Under the pieces are notes generated by a model. The model had not been told where the DNA came from, did no database searches, and saw only the letters and a list, made by a program, of their open reading frames with translations. A DNA stretch of 36,241 bases from Pseudonocardia bannensis (GTDB taxonomy: Bacteria; Actinomycetota; Actinomycetes; Mycobacteriales; Pseudonocardiaceae). The stretch is from assembly GCF_012911875.1 (NCBI RefSeq), contig NZ_JAAXKZ010000055.1, forward strand, positions 1-36,241. Reading direction: 5' to 3'. Position numbers and translations under genes: made by a program. Of this stretch, positions 16,434-24,738 are shown one piece after another (position 1 is the stretch's first letter; each line of letters opens with the position of its first letter).

Positions 16434-17926
16434 CGGGTACCTCCGGGGGTGAGCAACGAGACGGCGTGGCGCACGGCTTGGGCGTTGGAGGCGAACACCT
16501 CGGCCCCTGCGTCGCGCAGGGTCTCTGCCTGCCTGCTGGTGCCCTGTGGGTCTCGTTCGGAGCCCACGAGGCTGATGACCACGGGCAGCTCGGCGCCGCG
16601 GGCCCGCGCGGTCTCCCGGCCGGCGCGCACCGCGGGGGCCAATTCGGCGGCCGGGTCGTCGTGCGCGGCGTGGCCGAGCACGACGTCCAGCAGCAGCACA
16701 CCGCACTCGGGGTCGACCGCCTCATCGGCGATGCGGGCCAGCCGCTGCGAGGGATCGATCATCGGGTGCGGCCGCCCCACGGTCAGTGCGTCGTCCCCGA
16801 AGTCGATCATCAGATGGCCGGGGGCGCGCAGCGAGTCGGGCAACGCCCACTCGGGCTCCAGCGGGATGTTGGAGCGGATGGCGCCCAGAGCCTCGGACGC
16901 GATGACCATGGCCTCGTCGCAGAGCGTGCCGCCCGTGTAGAGCCCGCGCAGCGCTCCGGGCCTGGCGGCAGGGGTGTCCCCGGTTCCCCACGACGGCCAG
17001 CGGGGTACCGCGCGGCCGAGCGCGTTGAGCGCCGCCTCCACGGCAGCGGTGAGGTCCGGCCGGCCACGGCCCAGCAGCGCAAACTGCACCGGGGTGCGCA
17101 GCGTCGCCGCATGGGCGCGGACCGCCGCGGCGATCTCGGCTGCCGGCGGCTTGGACACCACCATGATCAACTCGGTGTCGGGGTCGGCATCCAGCGCGTC
17201 GAGTGCCGTCACGGTGGATCGTCCCGCAACAGCGGTGGACAGATCCCGGCCGCCGACGCCCAGCAGCGCGCTGACCCCGACACCAGCGGCGTCGAGCAAC
17301 GTCAGCACCTGTTGTGCCCCGGTACCCGAGGCCGCCACGATGCCCACCGGTCCTGGGTCGACCGCGTTCGCGAAGCCCAGTCCGGTACCCCGGACGACGG
17401 CGGTACCACAGTCCGGGCCCATCACCAGCCGGCCGTGCTCCGCGGCGATCTCCTTGAGCCGGACCTCCTGTGCCAGCGGCATGTTGTCGCTGAACACCAT
17501 CACGTCCCGGCCGGACTCCACCGCGTCCACCGCCTCCGCGAACACGTACTGACCGGGCAGCGACAGCAGCACCAACGCACCCCCACCGACGGAACGCGAC
17601 GCGGCGCCCACCGTGCGGGGCGCGGGCACATCACCGGCTGAGGCACTCGCGGCGGGCCGCGCGGTGAGGGCTTCGGCGGTGGTGGCCAGGGCGGCCTGCA
17701 GCGCGTCCTCGTCCTGGGCTCGGATGGCGACGAGGAGGTCGTTGATTCCCGCGTGGCGTGGCGGCGCGAACCCCATGCCGGCGAGGAGCTCGAGGTTCAG
17801 CTCGCTGGCCATGGCGACCAGGGCGGCGCCGACCCCCTCCAGCCGACCCACCCGGCGGCTCACCCGCATGAGGGTGACGGAATCCGCGTAGGCGCCAGAG
17901 CGCACCTCGACGTGATCGATGCTCAA
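16430..17926 (-). CDS. fdrA: FdrA-like protein (AllF, CoA-ligase-like transcarbamoylase component)
   Basis: This 498-residue protein belongs to the FdrA family, which resembles the CoA-binding and ligase domains of succinyl-CoA synthetase. Typical motifs are MGPDCGTAV (169-177), GFANAV, IVAASGTGAQQVL (196-208) and GVGGRDLS (223-230), with a ligase-like C-terminal half starting around GLYTGGTLCDE. In E. coli the protein (AllF) works with AllG and AllH in oxamate transcarbamoylation. The start is TTG at 17926, overlapping the DUF2877 stop (TTGA) and preceded by GGGAGGAGAGG. Older annotation as an acyl-CoA synthetase is based only on the fold. The neighbourhood, with carbamate kinase and a ring-opening hydrolase, supports carbamoyl-phosphate formation. 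Confidence 0.88.
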   Translation of the reverse strand: MSIDHVEVRSGAYADSVTLMRVSRRVGRLEGVGAALVAMASELNLELLAGMGFAPPRHAGINDLLVAIRAQDEDALQAALATTAEALTARPAASASAGDVPAPRTVGAASRSVGGGALVLLSLPGQYVFAEAVDAVESGRDVMVFSDNMPLAQEVRLKEIAAEHGRLVMGPDCGTAVVRGTGLGFANAVDPGPVGIVAASGTGAQQVLTLLDAAGVGVSALLGVGGRDLSTAVAGRSTVTALDALDADPDTELIMVVSKPPAAEIAAAVRAHAATLRTPVQFALLGRGRPDLTAAVEAALNALGRAVPRWPSWGTGDTPAARPGALRGLYTGGTLCDEAMVIASEALGAIRSNIPLEPEWALPDSLRAPGHLMIDFGDDALTVGRPHPMIDPSQRLARIADEAVDPECGVLLLDVVLGHAAHDDPAAELAPAVRAGRETARARGAELPVVISLVGSERDPQGTSRQAETLRDAGAEVFASNAQAVRHAVSLLTPGGTR

Positions 17927-18837
17927 CTACCTCTCCTCCCGGTGGATGGTGAAGGGCGCACCGTGCGGCGGTGTCGGGCCGCGTTGTGCGCCAGTGCCGC
18001 GGCCGCGTGCACCCCGCTGGCCAGGGCGTACCCGGAGCTGTGGCCGATGCGCAGCACCGCGTCCAGGGCCGGCCCGATCGGTCGGGCCGCGGTGAGGACG
18101 GTGAGCAGGGTCTGGACCTGGGGGAGTCCTTCGCCGGCGCCGGCGTGGCGCAGCAGCTGCGCAGACAGGTCGGGGGTGCGCCCGATGGCGCGGTCCAGCA
18201 CCGCGTCGAGAAGCATGTCCGTGTCCAACCGGAACGCGGTCGCCGCGACGAGAAACCCGGCCAGCACGTCGTCGCCGGCCGGGGTCAGCCCGGGCCCGCG
18301 TCCGACCAGTTCGCGGCTCACCCGCTGCGCCTCGCGGCGGCCCCGCAGCGCGGGGGCCAGCAGTCCCGGCAGGTCCAGCCCCGGCAGGCCGGACCTCGCG
18401 CGCTCGATGGCGCGCAGCCGCGCTCCCGCCTCAGCGATCTGTCCGGCCAGCGGAGCGCCGTCGACGACCATCCTGGTGCGCAGCGTCCGGGCACCGGTCA
18501 CGGTGTGGGGACCCAGCCGCAGCGCGCCCCCGCCGAGGACGACCGGGCCCGCGTTCACCAGGTCGGGCAGACAGATCCTCGAGCTGGGCACACCCAGCAC
18601 CAGCCCGCACGGAAGGCGGATCGCATCTGCTGTCAGCAGGGCGAACACCCGGGTCCGGGCGGCGCCACCGGCACTCTCGCGCACCGACAGGTAGACGGCG
18701 GTGGGGAAGGTTCCGAGGATGTGTGCAACCCGTGGCGTGTCCTCGAGCAGGTCCCGGACACCCTGGGCGACCCCGGCTGGCAGGACGTCAGGGTGATCGG
18801 TGTGGCGGTGTTTCGCGGTCTTGGCCGAGGTCGACAC
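17923..18837 (-). CDS. allH: DUF2877 protein, AllH/YlbF-like transcarbamoylase component
   Basis: This 304-residue protein belongs to DUF2877 (E. coli YlbF, AllH). The signature GRGPGLTPAGDDVLAGFL is present near residues 184-201. It is the third partner of the oxamate carbamoyltransferase described for E. coli. The GTG at 18837 has GAGAGGTGAT just upstream; an ATG at 18842 is out of frame. It is the first gene of the leftward operon, divergent from the PucR regulator, with about 90-120 bases of shared promoter. The gene order (H-F-G) differs from E. coli (fdrA-ylbE-ylbF), but all three are present. Confidence 0.85.
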   Translation of the reverse strand: MSTSAKTAKHRHTDHPDVLPAGVAQGVRDLLEDTPRVAHILGTFPTAVYLSVRESAGGAARTRVFALLTADAIRLPCGLVLGVPSSRICLPDLVNAGPVVLGGGALRLGPHTVTGARTLRTRMVVDGAPLAGQIAEAGARLRAIERARSGLPGLDLPGLLAPALRGRREAQRVSRELVGRGPGLTPAGDDVLAGFLVAATAFRLDTDMLLDAVLDRAIGRTPDLSAQLLRHAGAGEGLPQVQTLLTVLTAARPIGPALDAVLRIGHSSGYALASGVHAAAALAHNAARHRRTVRPSPSTGRRGS

Positions 18838-18926
18838 GGCATCACCTCTCGGGACAGCCGTGGCGGCCGGTCACGTTCTGGTCTGCCGACGGTAACTAGG
18901 GCACTATCCCCTGAAGATAGGAAAAG
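18838..18926. promoter_or_regulatory. Divergent promoter between the DUF2877 operon and pucR
   Basis: About 90 bases drive both the leftward transcarbamoylase operon and the rightward regulator. AAAAGTTGCC at 18922-18931 overlaps the regulator's TTG start candidate and partly matches the CAGAAGTTGC motif found upstream of the CoA-transferase and carbamate kinase. It may be an autoregulatory site. Confidence 0.35.
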
Positions 18927-20678
18927 TTGCCAATAAGTGGGTGGTCCAGCATCAACAATGTGCCGAAGGGGGCTGGCTACGGCCTACCGCTGCAAGACGT
19001 ACTCAAGGTCGACAGCCTGCAGGGATCGACCGTGCTCAGCGGCGCTTCGGGTCTGCTGCGCACGGTCAGCCGGCTCAACGTCATAGAGGTTCCGGACATC
19101 CTGCCCTGGGTCAAACCGCACGAGTTGCTGCTGACCACCGGGTTTCCCCTGCTGCACGCCGATTCCGTCCAACCGGCGAGGGCCGGCCTGAACGGGCCCG
19201 TCCGGGTGGAGGCAGACCCGATGGCCCAGCTGGTCGCAGAGTTCCACGAACGCGGGGTCTGCGCGCTCGCCGTCAAATCCGGCCGCTACCTCCTGGACGT
19301 TCCGGCCGCGGCCCTCGAGGCCTCGGACCGGCTCGGGTTCCCGCTGTTGAGCCTGCCGCCGGACATCGCCTTCGACGACGTGCTCGCGGACGTCTTCGCC
19401 GCGCTGCTGGACCACCAGGCCAGGACCCTGGCGAGGGCTCATGACCTACAGCGCAGCCTGGAGGCCGTCCTGCTCGCCGGCGGCGACCTGGCCGAGGTCA
19501 CCGACGAGGTAGCGCGGCTGCTGGACGTCGCCGTCCTCATCACCACGCCCGACGGACGGCTGCAGGCGTCGGGGGGCGACGCGGCGCGTCGAGCGGCTCT
19601 CATGGCCCTGCCGGTGTTCGACGGGACCGGCCGCTTTCGAACCGAGGAGTTCTCCACCGGCATCGTGCACCAGCAGGAACCCAGCTCGGGTGAGTTGGCC
19701 GTGGTTCCGGTGCATGGTGGCGGGGTCAACCATGGGCGCATCGTCGCCCACAGCATCACCGGGCAGCTGTCCGACGTCGGTGTGCACGCCCTGGAACGGG
19801 TCGCCACGGTGGTCGCCCTACTGATCACCCGACAGCTGGCCGTGGCGGCGGTGGAGAGCAAGTACCGGGGCGACTTCCTCCGGGATGCCCTGACCGGACG
19901 CGCCGGCGAGCCGCAGCAGGTGGCCGCGCACTGCGCCGCGCTCGGCTGGGACATCAATCGGCCGCTCGTCGTGGCGGTGGCCGAGCTCGAGCCCGACGAC
20001 GACACCGGATCCGGCCCGCACACCACCCTGCCGGTGCGGTCCTACCAGGACCGGCTCGCCGCGGCGTGGCAGCAGGTGATGCGCAGCCGTGACAGCAGGG
20101 CCCCGGTGGTCGGCTTCAGCCAGGAGATCATCGCTCTGATCCCGGTGTCCGGAACCACCGCCGAGGTGGAGGCCACCGTCGCCGGCATCGTCGCCGATGT
20201 CGCCAGGGACCGCGGGGGTGGTCGCCGGTCGTTCTGCGTCGGGGTCAGCCGGGTCGTCCCCGACGCGGCCACCGCCCCCGAGGCCCTGACCACCGCCTAC
20301 CAGCAGGCGCGCAAGTCAGTGGCGATCGGGCGGCGGATCCACGGCGCAGGCTCGGTCACCCATTTCGGCGGGCTCGGGGTGCATCGCCTGCTGTCCCTCG
20401 TGCCCGACCCGGCCGAGTTGCGATCCTTCGCCACGGAGGTTCTCGGCGAGCTCGCCGGTGACGGGCCGGAGATCCTCGATCTGCGGGTGACGTTGCAGGC
20501 CCTGCTGGACAACAACTTCAACGTTGCTGAGACCGCCCGCTCCCTGCACTTCCACTACAACACGCTCCGCTACCGGATCGGGAAGCTCGAACGGATGCTC
20601 GGCCCGTTCGCGACCGACCCGACGCTGCGGCTCGATATCTCGCTGGCCCTGCAGGTGATAGCGATGCGCGGGCTGTAG
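18927..20678 (+). CDS. pucR: PucR-family transcriptional regulator
   Basis: A 583-residue regulator with the PucR N-terminal domain, starting around YGLPLQDVLKV and running through the VKPHELLLTTGFPL segment. A GGDEF-like middle region follows, and the C-terminal helix-turn-helix contains NVAETARSLHFHYNTLRYRI. PucR proteins control purine and other nitrogen-heterocycle catabolism in Gram-positive bacteria, which fits the surrounding genes. The start is uncertain. TTG at 18927 is only about three bases after AGGAA, and GTG at 18960 lies closer to the domain but lacks a ribosome site. It is divergent from the DUF2877-FdrA-DUF1116 operon and upstream of the Mo-hydroxylase operon, so it probably controls both and perhaps the CoA-transferase operon. 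Confidence 0.9.
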   Translation: MPISGWSSINNVPKGAGYGLPLQDVLKVDSLQGSTVLSGASGLLRTVSRLNVIEVPDILPWVKPHELLLTTGFPLLHADSVQPARAGLNGPVRVEADPMAQLVAEFHERGVCALAVKSGRYLLDVPAAALEASDRLGFPLLSLPPDIAFDDVLADVFAALLDHQARTLARAHDLQRSLEAVLLAGGDLAEVTDEVARLLDVAVLITTPDGRLQASGGDAARRAALMALPVFDGTGRFRTEEFSTGIVHQQEPSSGELAVVPVHGGGVNHGRIVAHSITGQLSDVGVHALERVATVVALLITRQLAVAAVESKYRGDFLRDALTGRAGEPQQVAAHCAALGWDINRPLVVAVAELEPDDDTGSGPHTTLPVRSYQDRLAAAWQQVMRSRDSRAPVVGFSQEIIALIPVSGTTAEVEATVAGIVADVARDRGGGRRSFCVGVSRVVPDAATAPEALTTAYQQARKSVAIGRRIHGAGSVTHFGGLGVHRLLSLVPDPAELRSFATEVLGELAGDGPEILDLRVTLQALLDNNFNVAETARSLHFHYNTLRYRIGKLERMLGPFATDPTLRLDISLALQVIAMRGL

Positions 20679-20927
20679 AACATGGAACGACGCCACTACC
20701 CCGACCGCGCGCCGTCCTCGGCTGTTGCCAGACATCCACACGCGACTTCGGCGACATTACACAGTGCTGGGCATCCGCCGCCGCCCTACGTTCCAGGTGA
20801 TGACCCGGACCGTATGTCCGTCCGGTGAAAGCACGGGCAGCGTGACGACAGACGACAGCACGGACCGCTCGCCGACTTCGGCGAACACCTATCCGGCGCT
20901 CACCGAGCCAGGAGGACGTTTGCGCCC
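20679..20927 (+). promoter_or_regulatory. Promoter region of the first Mo-hydroxylase operon
   Basis: About 250 bases without a gene. The 12-mer CGACTTCGGCGA occurs twice in the same orientation (20743-20754 and 20873-20884); the second copy sits inside the palindrome CGCCGACTTCGGCG (20871-20884). GGACCGTATGTCC (20812-20824) is another small inverted repeat. GGAGG at 20911 serves as a somewhat distant ribosome site for the GTG at 20928. Binding by PucR is a guess. Confidence 0.45.
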
Positions 20928-21809
20928 GTGAAGCCCCCTGCATTCGACTACTCCCGACCGACCTCCACGCGGGAGGCGGTGAACGTGCTCGCCGAGTTGG
21001 GCGAGGACGGCAACGTACTGGCCGGTGGCCAGAGCTTGCTGCCGCTGCTCAACATGCGACTGGCCGCCCCGCGCAACCTGGTGGACATCAACGCGGTGAC
21101 CGAATTGGACTACCTGCGGGTCACACCGGACGGGGTACGCGTCGGTGCGCTGTCCCGCCACAGCGCGCTCGAGCGCAGCGACGACGCGGCCAGGGTGCAG
21201 CCGCTGCTGCGCCAAGCCGTCCGTCTCGTTGCGCACGCGACCATCCGCAATCGCGGCACCACGGTAGGCAGCATCGTGCACGCAGACCCCTCGGGTGAGA
21301 TGACCGCGGTGCTGAGCCTCCTGGGCGGCTCGGTCCGTGTGGCCGGGTCCGCGGGGGAGCGGACGGTGCCGGCCGAGGACTTCTTCCTCGGTCCGCTGGA
21401 ATCAGCCGTGCGACCCGGTGAGCTCGCGGTGGAGGCGTTCTTCCCGGCGCGCACCCCCGGCTCGGGCAGTTCCTTCACCGAGATCTCCCGGCGTCACGGC
21501 GACTACGCGGTGTGCGGGGTCGGGGCTGTGGTCGAACTCGATGCCGATCTGCGCGTGTGCGGAGCCCGCGCCGCCTTCCTTTCCATTTCGCCGACGCCAC
21601 TTGTCCTCGACCTGGCCGAGGTCGTGCATGGACGCTCGTTCGACGACACCGCCATCGAGGAGCTATCGGCGTACGTGCAGGCTCGGATCGATCCCCAACC
21701 GGACATCCACGCGACCGCCGCCTACCGCAGTCATCTCGCCGGCGCACTCACCCTGCGCGCAGTTCGCGAGGCTGCTCGCGCCGCCGCCGACCTGGAGAGA
21801 ACGGTATGA
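20928..21809 (+). CDS. Molybdenum hydroxylase FAD subunit (CoxM/XdhB-like), copy 1
   Basis: This 293-residue subunit holds FAD in xanthine dehydrogenase/CO dehydrogenase-type hydroxylases. The two FAD-binding signatures are LAGGQSLLPLL (31-41) and ATIRNRGTTVGSIVHADPSGE (about 104-124). Order and partners (FAD, 2Fe-2S, Mo subunits) are those of heterotrimeric CoxMSL-like enzymes. The start is GTG at 20928. The stop overlaps the ATG of the next gene. Electrons from substrate hydroxylation pass from Mo through the two iron-sulfur clusters to this FAD and then to an acceptor. Confidence 0.93.
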   Translation: MKPPAFDYSRPTSTREAVNVLAELGEDGNVLAGGQSLLPLLNMRLAAPRNLVDINAVTELDYLRVTPDGVRVGALSRHSALERSDDAARVQPLLRQAVRLVAHATIRNRGTTVGSIVHADPSGEMTAVLSLLGGSVRVAGSAGERTVPAEDFFLGPLESAVRPGELAVEAFFPARTPGSGSSFTEISRRHGDYAVCGVGAVVELDADLRVCGARAAFLSISPTPLVLDLAEVVHGRSFDDTAIEELSAYVQARIDPQPDIHATAAYRSHLAGALTLRAVREAARAAADLERTV

Positions 21810-22315
21810 GTGAGCAACTGCACGACATCCGGCTCACGGTCAACGGCGCCCCCCGCAACGTCGTGGTGCCCGCTCGGCGGCTGCTGTCGGACTGCCTGCG
21901 TCATGACCTGCAGCTGACCGGCACCCACGTGGGGTGCGAGCACGGCGTGTGCGGCGCTTGCACAGTGCTGCTGGACGGCGAACCGGTGCGGAGCTGCCTG
22001 GTGCTGGCCGTCTCGGCCCACGGCCACGCGGTCACCACCGTGGAGGGGCTCACCCGGCCGGACGGGCGCCTGTCCGCGGTCCAGCAGGCCTTCCGCGACT
22101 GCCACGGCCTGCAATGTGGCTTCTGCACCCCCGGCTTCCTCACCACGATCACCGCCGGCCTGCGGGACAACCCCACCCCGTCCCGGGAACAGGCCAGGGA
22201 CATGGTGGCCGGCAACCTGTGCCGTTGCACCGGCTACCAGAACATCGTCGCTTCGGTGCTCAGGGCCGCCGAGCTCGCCGCGGCTGACCACGACCGGCGG
22301 GCGGATGCATCATGA
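21806..22315 (+). CDS. Molybdenum hydroxylase 2Fe-2S subunit (CoxS/XdhC-like), copy 1
   Basis: This 169-residue subunit carries two [2Fe-2S] clusters. The plant-type cluster uses C44, C49, C52 (CEHGVCGAC) and C64. The second cluster uses C104, C107 (CGFC), C139 and C141 (CRC). The ATG at 21806 overlaps the FAD-subunit stop by four bases. It sits between the FAD and Mo subunit genes, as in other trimeric hydroxylases, and passes electrons between them. Confidence 0.95.
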   Translation: MSEQLHDIRLTVNGAPRNVVVPARRLLSDCLRHDLQLTGTHVGCEHGVCGACTVLLDGEPVRSCLVLAVSAHGHAVTTVEGLTRPDGRLSAVQQAFRDCHGLQCGFCTPGFLTTITAGLRDNPTPSREQARDMVAGNLCRCTGYQNIVASVLRAAELAAADHDRRADAS

Positions 22316-24738
22316 TCCCGAGGAAGTTCGGTGCGCGGGTCGCCCGGGTCGAGGACGAACGGCTGGTGTCCGGCGCAGGCGCCTACCTCGACGATCTCGG
22401 CGCAGATGCGCTCACGCTGGCCGTGGTGCGCTCCCCCCACGCCCACGCCAAGATCCTCGACATCGACGTCACCGGCGCGCTCGAGGTCGACGGGTTGATC
22501 GCCATCTACACCTACGAGGACCTCGACGGTCCGATGGCCGACCCGCTCCCGCTGCTCATCCCGCACCCCGCCCTGTCCCACGGCCGAACGCAGTACGTCC
22601 TGGCCAAGGACGAGGTGAACTACGCCGGCGAGGCCGTCGCGATGGTGGTCGCCGTCGACCGGTACGCCGCCGAAGACATCGTCGAGCGCATCGTCGTCGA
22701 TTACGAGCCGCTGCCCGTGGTCGTGGGAATCCAGAACGCCCGCGCCGCCACCCACCTCGTCCACGAGGACGTGCCCGGGAACGTGGCAGCGAACGTCGTG
22801 CAGCAGGTGGGCGACGCCGAAGCGGCCATCGCCGCGGCGCCGCACGTGCTGGAGCTCGACCTGTCCATCGAACGCTCGGCGGCGATGCCCCTGGAGGGCC
22901 GTGGCGTACTCGCCCGCTGGGACCCCGACTTCGGTCGGCTGCGGATCTGGAGCTCCACCCAGAGCTCCACCGGGGTGCGCGCCGCGGTGGCCGCCAAGCT
23001 AGGCCTGGACCTCTCCGACGTCACGGTGACCACCCCGGACGTCGGTGGCGGCTTCGGGGTCAAGATCATGCACCCGTGGCCGGAGGAGATCCTGGTGTCC
23101 TGGGCCGCCCGGCGGCTGCAGCGGCCGGTGAAGTTCACCGAGGATCGGCGCGAGCACTTCGTCTCCTCCGCCCACGAACGCGGTCAACTGCAGCACGTGC
23201 GGGTGGGCTTCGACGACGAGGGCCGACTGCTCGGGCTGTCCGTCCGCTTCTGGCACGACCACGGCGCATACACCCCGTACGGGCTCATCGTGCCCATCAT
23301 CACCTCGACCCAGCTACTCGGCCCGTACAAGCCGGATGCCTACCGGGTGGAGTTCGACAGCCTCTACACCAACACCGTGGTCGTCACGCCCTATCGGGGC
23401 GCCGGCCGCCCCCAGGCCGCGTTCGCCATGGAACGCACCATGGACGCGATCGCCCAGAAGCTGGGCATCGACCGGACCGAGGTCCGCTCGCGCAACTTCA
23501 TCACCCCCGACGACATGCCCTACGACCACCAACTCACGTTCCAGGACGGCCGTCCGCTGATCTACGACTCGGGCGACTTCCCGCAGTCGCTGGCCACACT
23601 CAAGGCGCTGGTGGGCTGGGACAACTTCACCGCATACCGCGACGCCGCCCGCGCCGCGGGGCGGCGGGTCGGCATCGGCCTGGCCTGTTACGTGGAGGGA
23701 ACCGGCATCGGCCCCTACGAAGGCGGCACCGTCGAGATCGAGACCTCGGGCAGGATCAAGGTGTCCACCGGCCTCACCTCGCAGGGTCAGGGCCACCGAA
23801 CCGTGTTCGCCCAGATCGTGGCCGACGAGCTGGGCGTGTCGATGGACGACATCGACGTGGTCACCGGGGACACCGACCGCTCCCCGTTCGCGGTGGGCAC
23901 CTTCGCATCCCGTGCCGCTGTGGTGAGCGGGTCCGCCATCGCACTGGCTGCGCGCAAGGCCAGGGCGAAGGTACTCAAGCTGGCAGCCGAAGCGCTGGAA
24001 GCCGATCCGGCCGACCTCGAGATCACCGACGGGGTGGTCCGGGTGACCGGCGCCCCCGGCGCGGAGATCTCCCTCGGCACCTTGGCCGTGCTGTCCAACC
24101 CGCTGCGCTACGCCTTCGACGAGCAGTCGAAGCTCGCCACCCAGTTCACCGTGGGCGACTCCAGCCAGCCACCCGTGCCGCACGGTGAACAGCCCGGGAT
24201 CGAGGGGAACGACTACTACTCTCCGATGCAGGCCACCTTCGCCAACGGCATGCACGCGGCGATCGTGGAGACCGATCCGGTGACCGCGGAGATCACCGTG
24301 CTGCGCTACTGCGTGGTCCACGACTGCGGCAACATCATCAACCCGATCATCGTCGAGGGTCAGATCCACGGCGGTGTCGCCCAGGGCATCGGTGGCGCCC
24401 TCTACGAGCGGATGGCCTACGACGAGGACGGCCAGCTGCAGAACGCCTCGTTCATGGACTTCCTCATGCCCTACGTCACCGAGCTGCCCGACCGCATCGA
24501 GATCGACCACCTGGAAACCCCGTCTCCACTGAACCCGCTCGGCATCAAGGGTGCCGGCGAGGCCGGGGTCATCCCCGGTTCCGCGGCGATCGCCTCCGCG
24601 ATCGAGGACGCCGAGGGCTTCCCCGTCCGGGCCATGCCCATCTCTCCGAGCGAGTTGTTCCACCTGCGCCTGCGGCACCGGCGCACCCCGGCCGATGCGG
24701 CCGCACCGGCCCAGCCAGAGAGGAAGTCGATCTCGTGA
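22312..24738 (+). CDS. Molybdenum hydroxylase large (Mo-cofactor) subunit, copy 1
   Basis: This 808-residue catalytic subunit binds molybdopterin cytosine dinucleotide or a related cofactor and hydroxylates its substrate with oxygen from water. Visible motifs are TPDVGGGFGVKI (about 241-252), the active-site loop PYRGAGR (360-366), TSQGQGH, and KGAGEAG with the probable catalytic glutamate E750. The loop is the form II type; the CO-specific AYxCSFR loop is absent, so this is not a true CO dehydrogenase. Given the neighbours, an N-heterocycle such as uracil or another pyrimidine or purine is a plausible substrate, but this is inference. The start overlaps the preceding stop (ATGA) and the end overlaps the CoxG-like gene. 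Confidence 0.93.
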   Translation: MIPRKFGARVARVEDERLVSGAGAYLDDLGADALTLAVVRSPHAHAKILDIDVTGALEVDGLIAIYTYEDLDGPMADPLPLLIPHPALSHGRTQYVLAKDEVNYAGEAVAMVVAVDRYAAEDIVERIVVDYEPLPVVVGIQNARAATHLVHEDVPGNVAANVVQQVGDAEAAIAAAPHVLELDLSIERSAAMPLEGRGVLARWDPDFGRLRIWSSTQSSTGVRAAVAAKLGLDLSDVTVTTPDVGGGFGVKIMHPWPEEILVSWAARRLQRPVKFTEDRREHFVSSAHERGQLQHVRVGFDDEGRLLGLSVRFWHDHGAYTPYGLIVPIITSTQLLGPYKPDAYRVEFDSLYTNTVVVTPYRGAGRPQAAFAMERTMDAIAQKLGIDRTEVRSRNFITPDDMPYDHQLTFQDGRPLIYDSGDFPQSLATLKALVGWDNFTAYRDAARAAGRRVGIGLACYVEGTGIGPYEGGTVEIETSGRIKVSTGLTSQGQGHRTVFAQIVADELGVSMDDIDVVTGDTDRSPFAVGTFASRAAVVSGSAIALAARKARAKVLKLAAEALEADPADLEITDGVVRVTGAPGAEISLGTLAVLSNPLRYAFDEQSKLATQFTVGDSSQPPVPHGEQPGIEGNDYYSPMQATFANGMHAAIVETDPVTAEITVLRYCVVHDCGNIINPIIVEGQIHGGVAQGIGGALYERMAYDEDGQLQNASFMDFLMPYVTELPDRIEIDHLETPSPLNPLGIKGAGEAGVIPGSAAIASAIEDAEGFPVRAMPISPSELFHLRLRHRRTPADAAAPAQPERKSIS

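Noticed and set aside
22312..24738. Carbon monoxide dehydrogenase (CoxL)
   Set aside because: The CO-specific AYxCSFR loop is absent; the loop reads PYRGAGR. CoxG presence alone does not prove CO oxidation.
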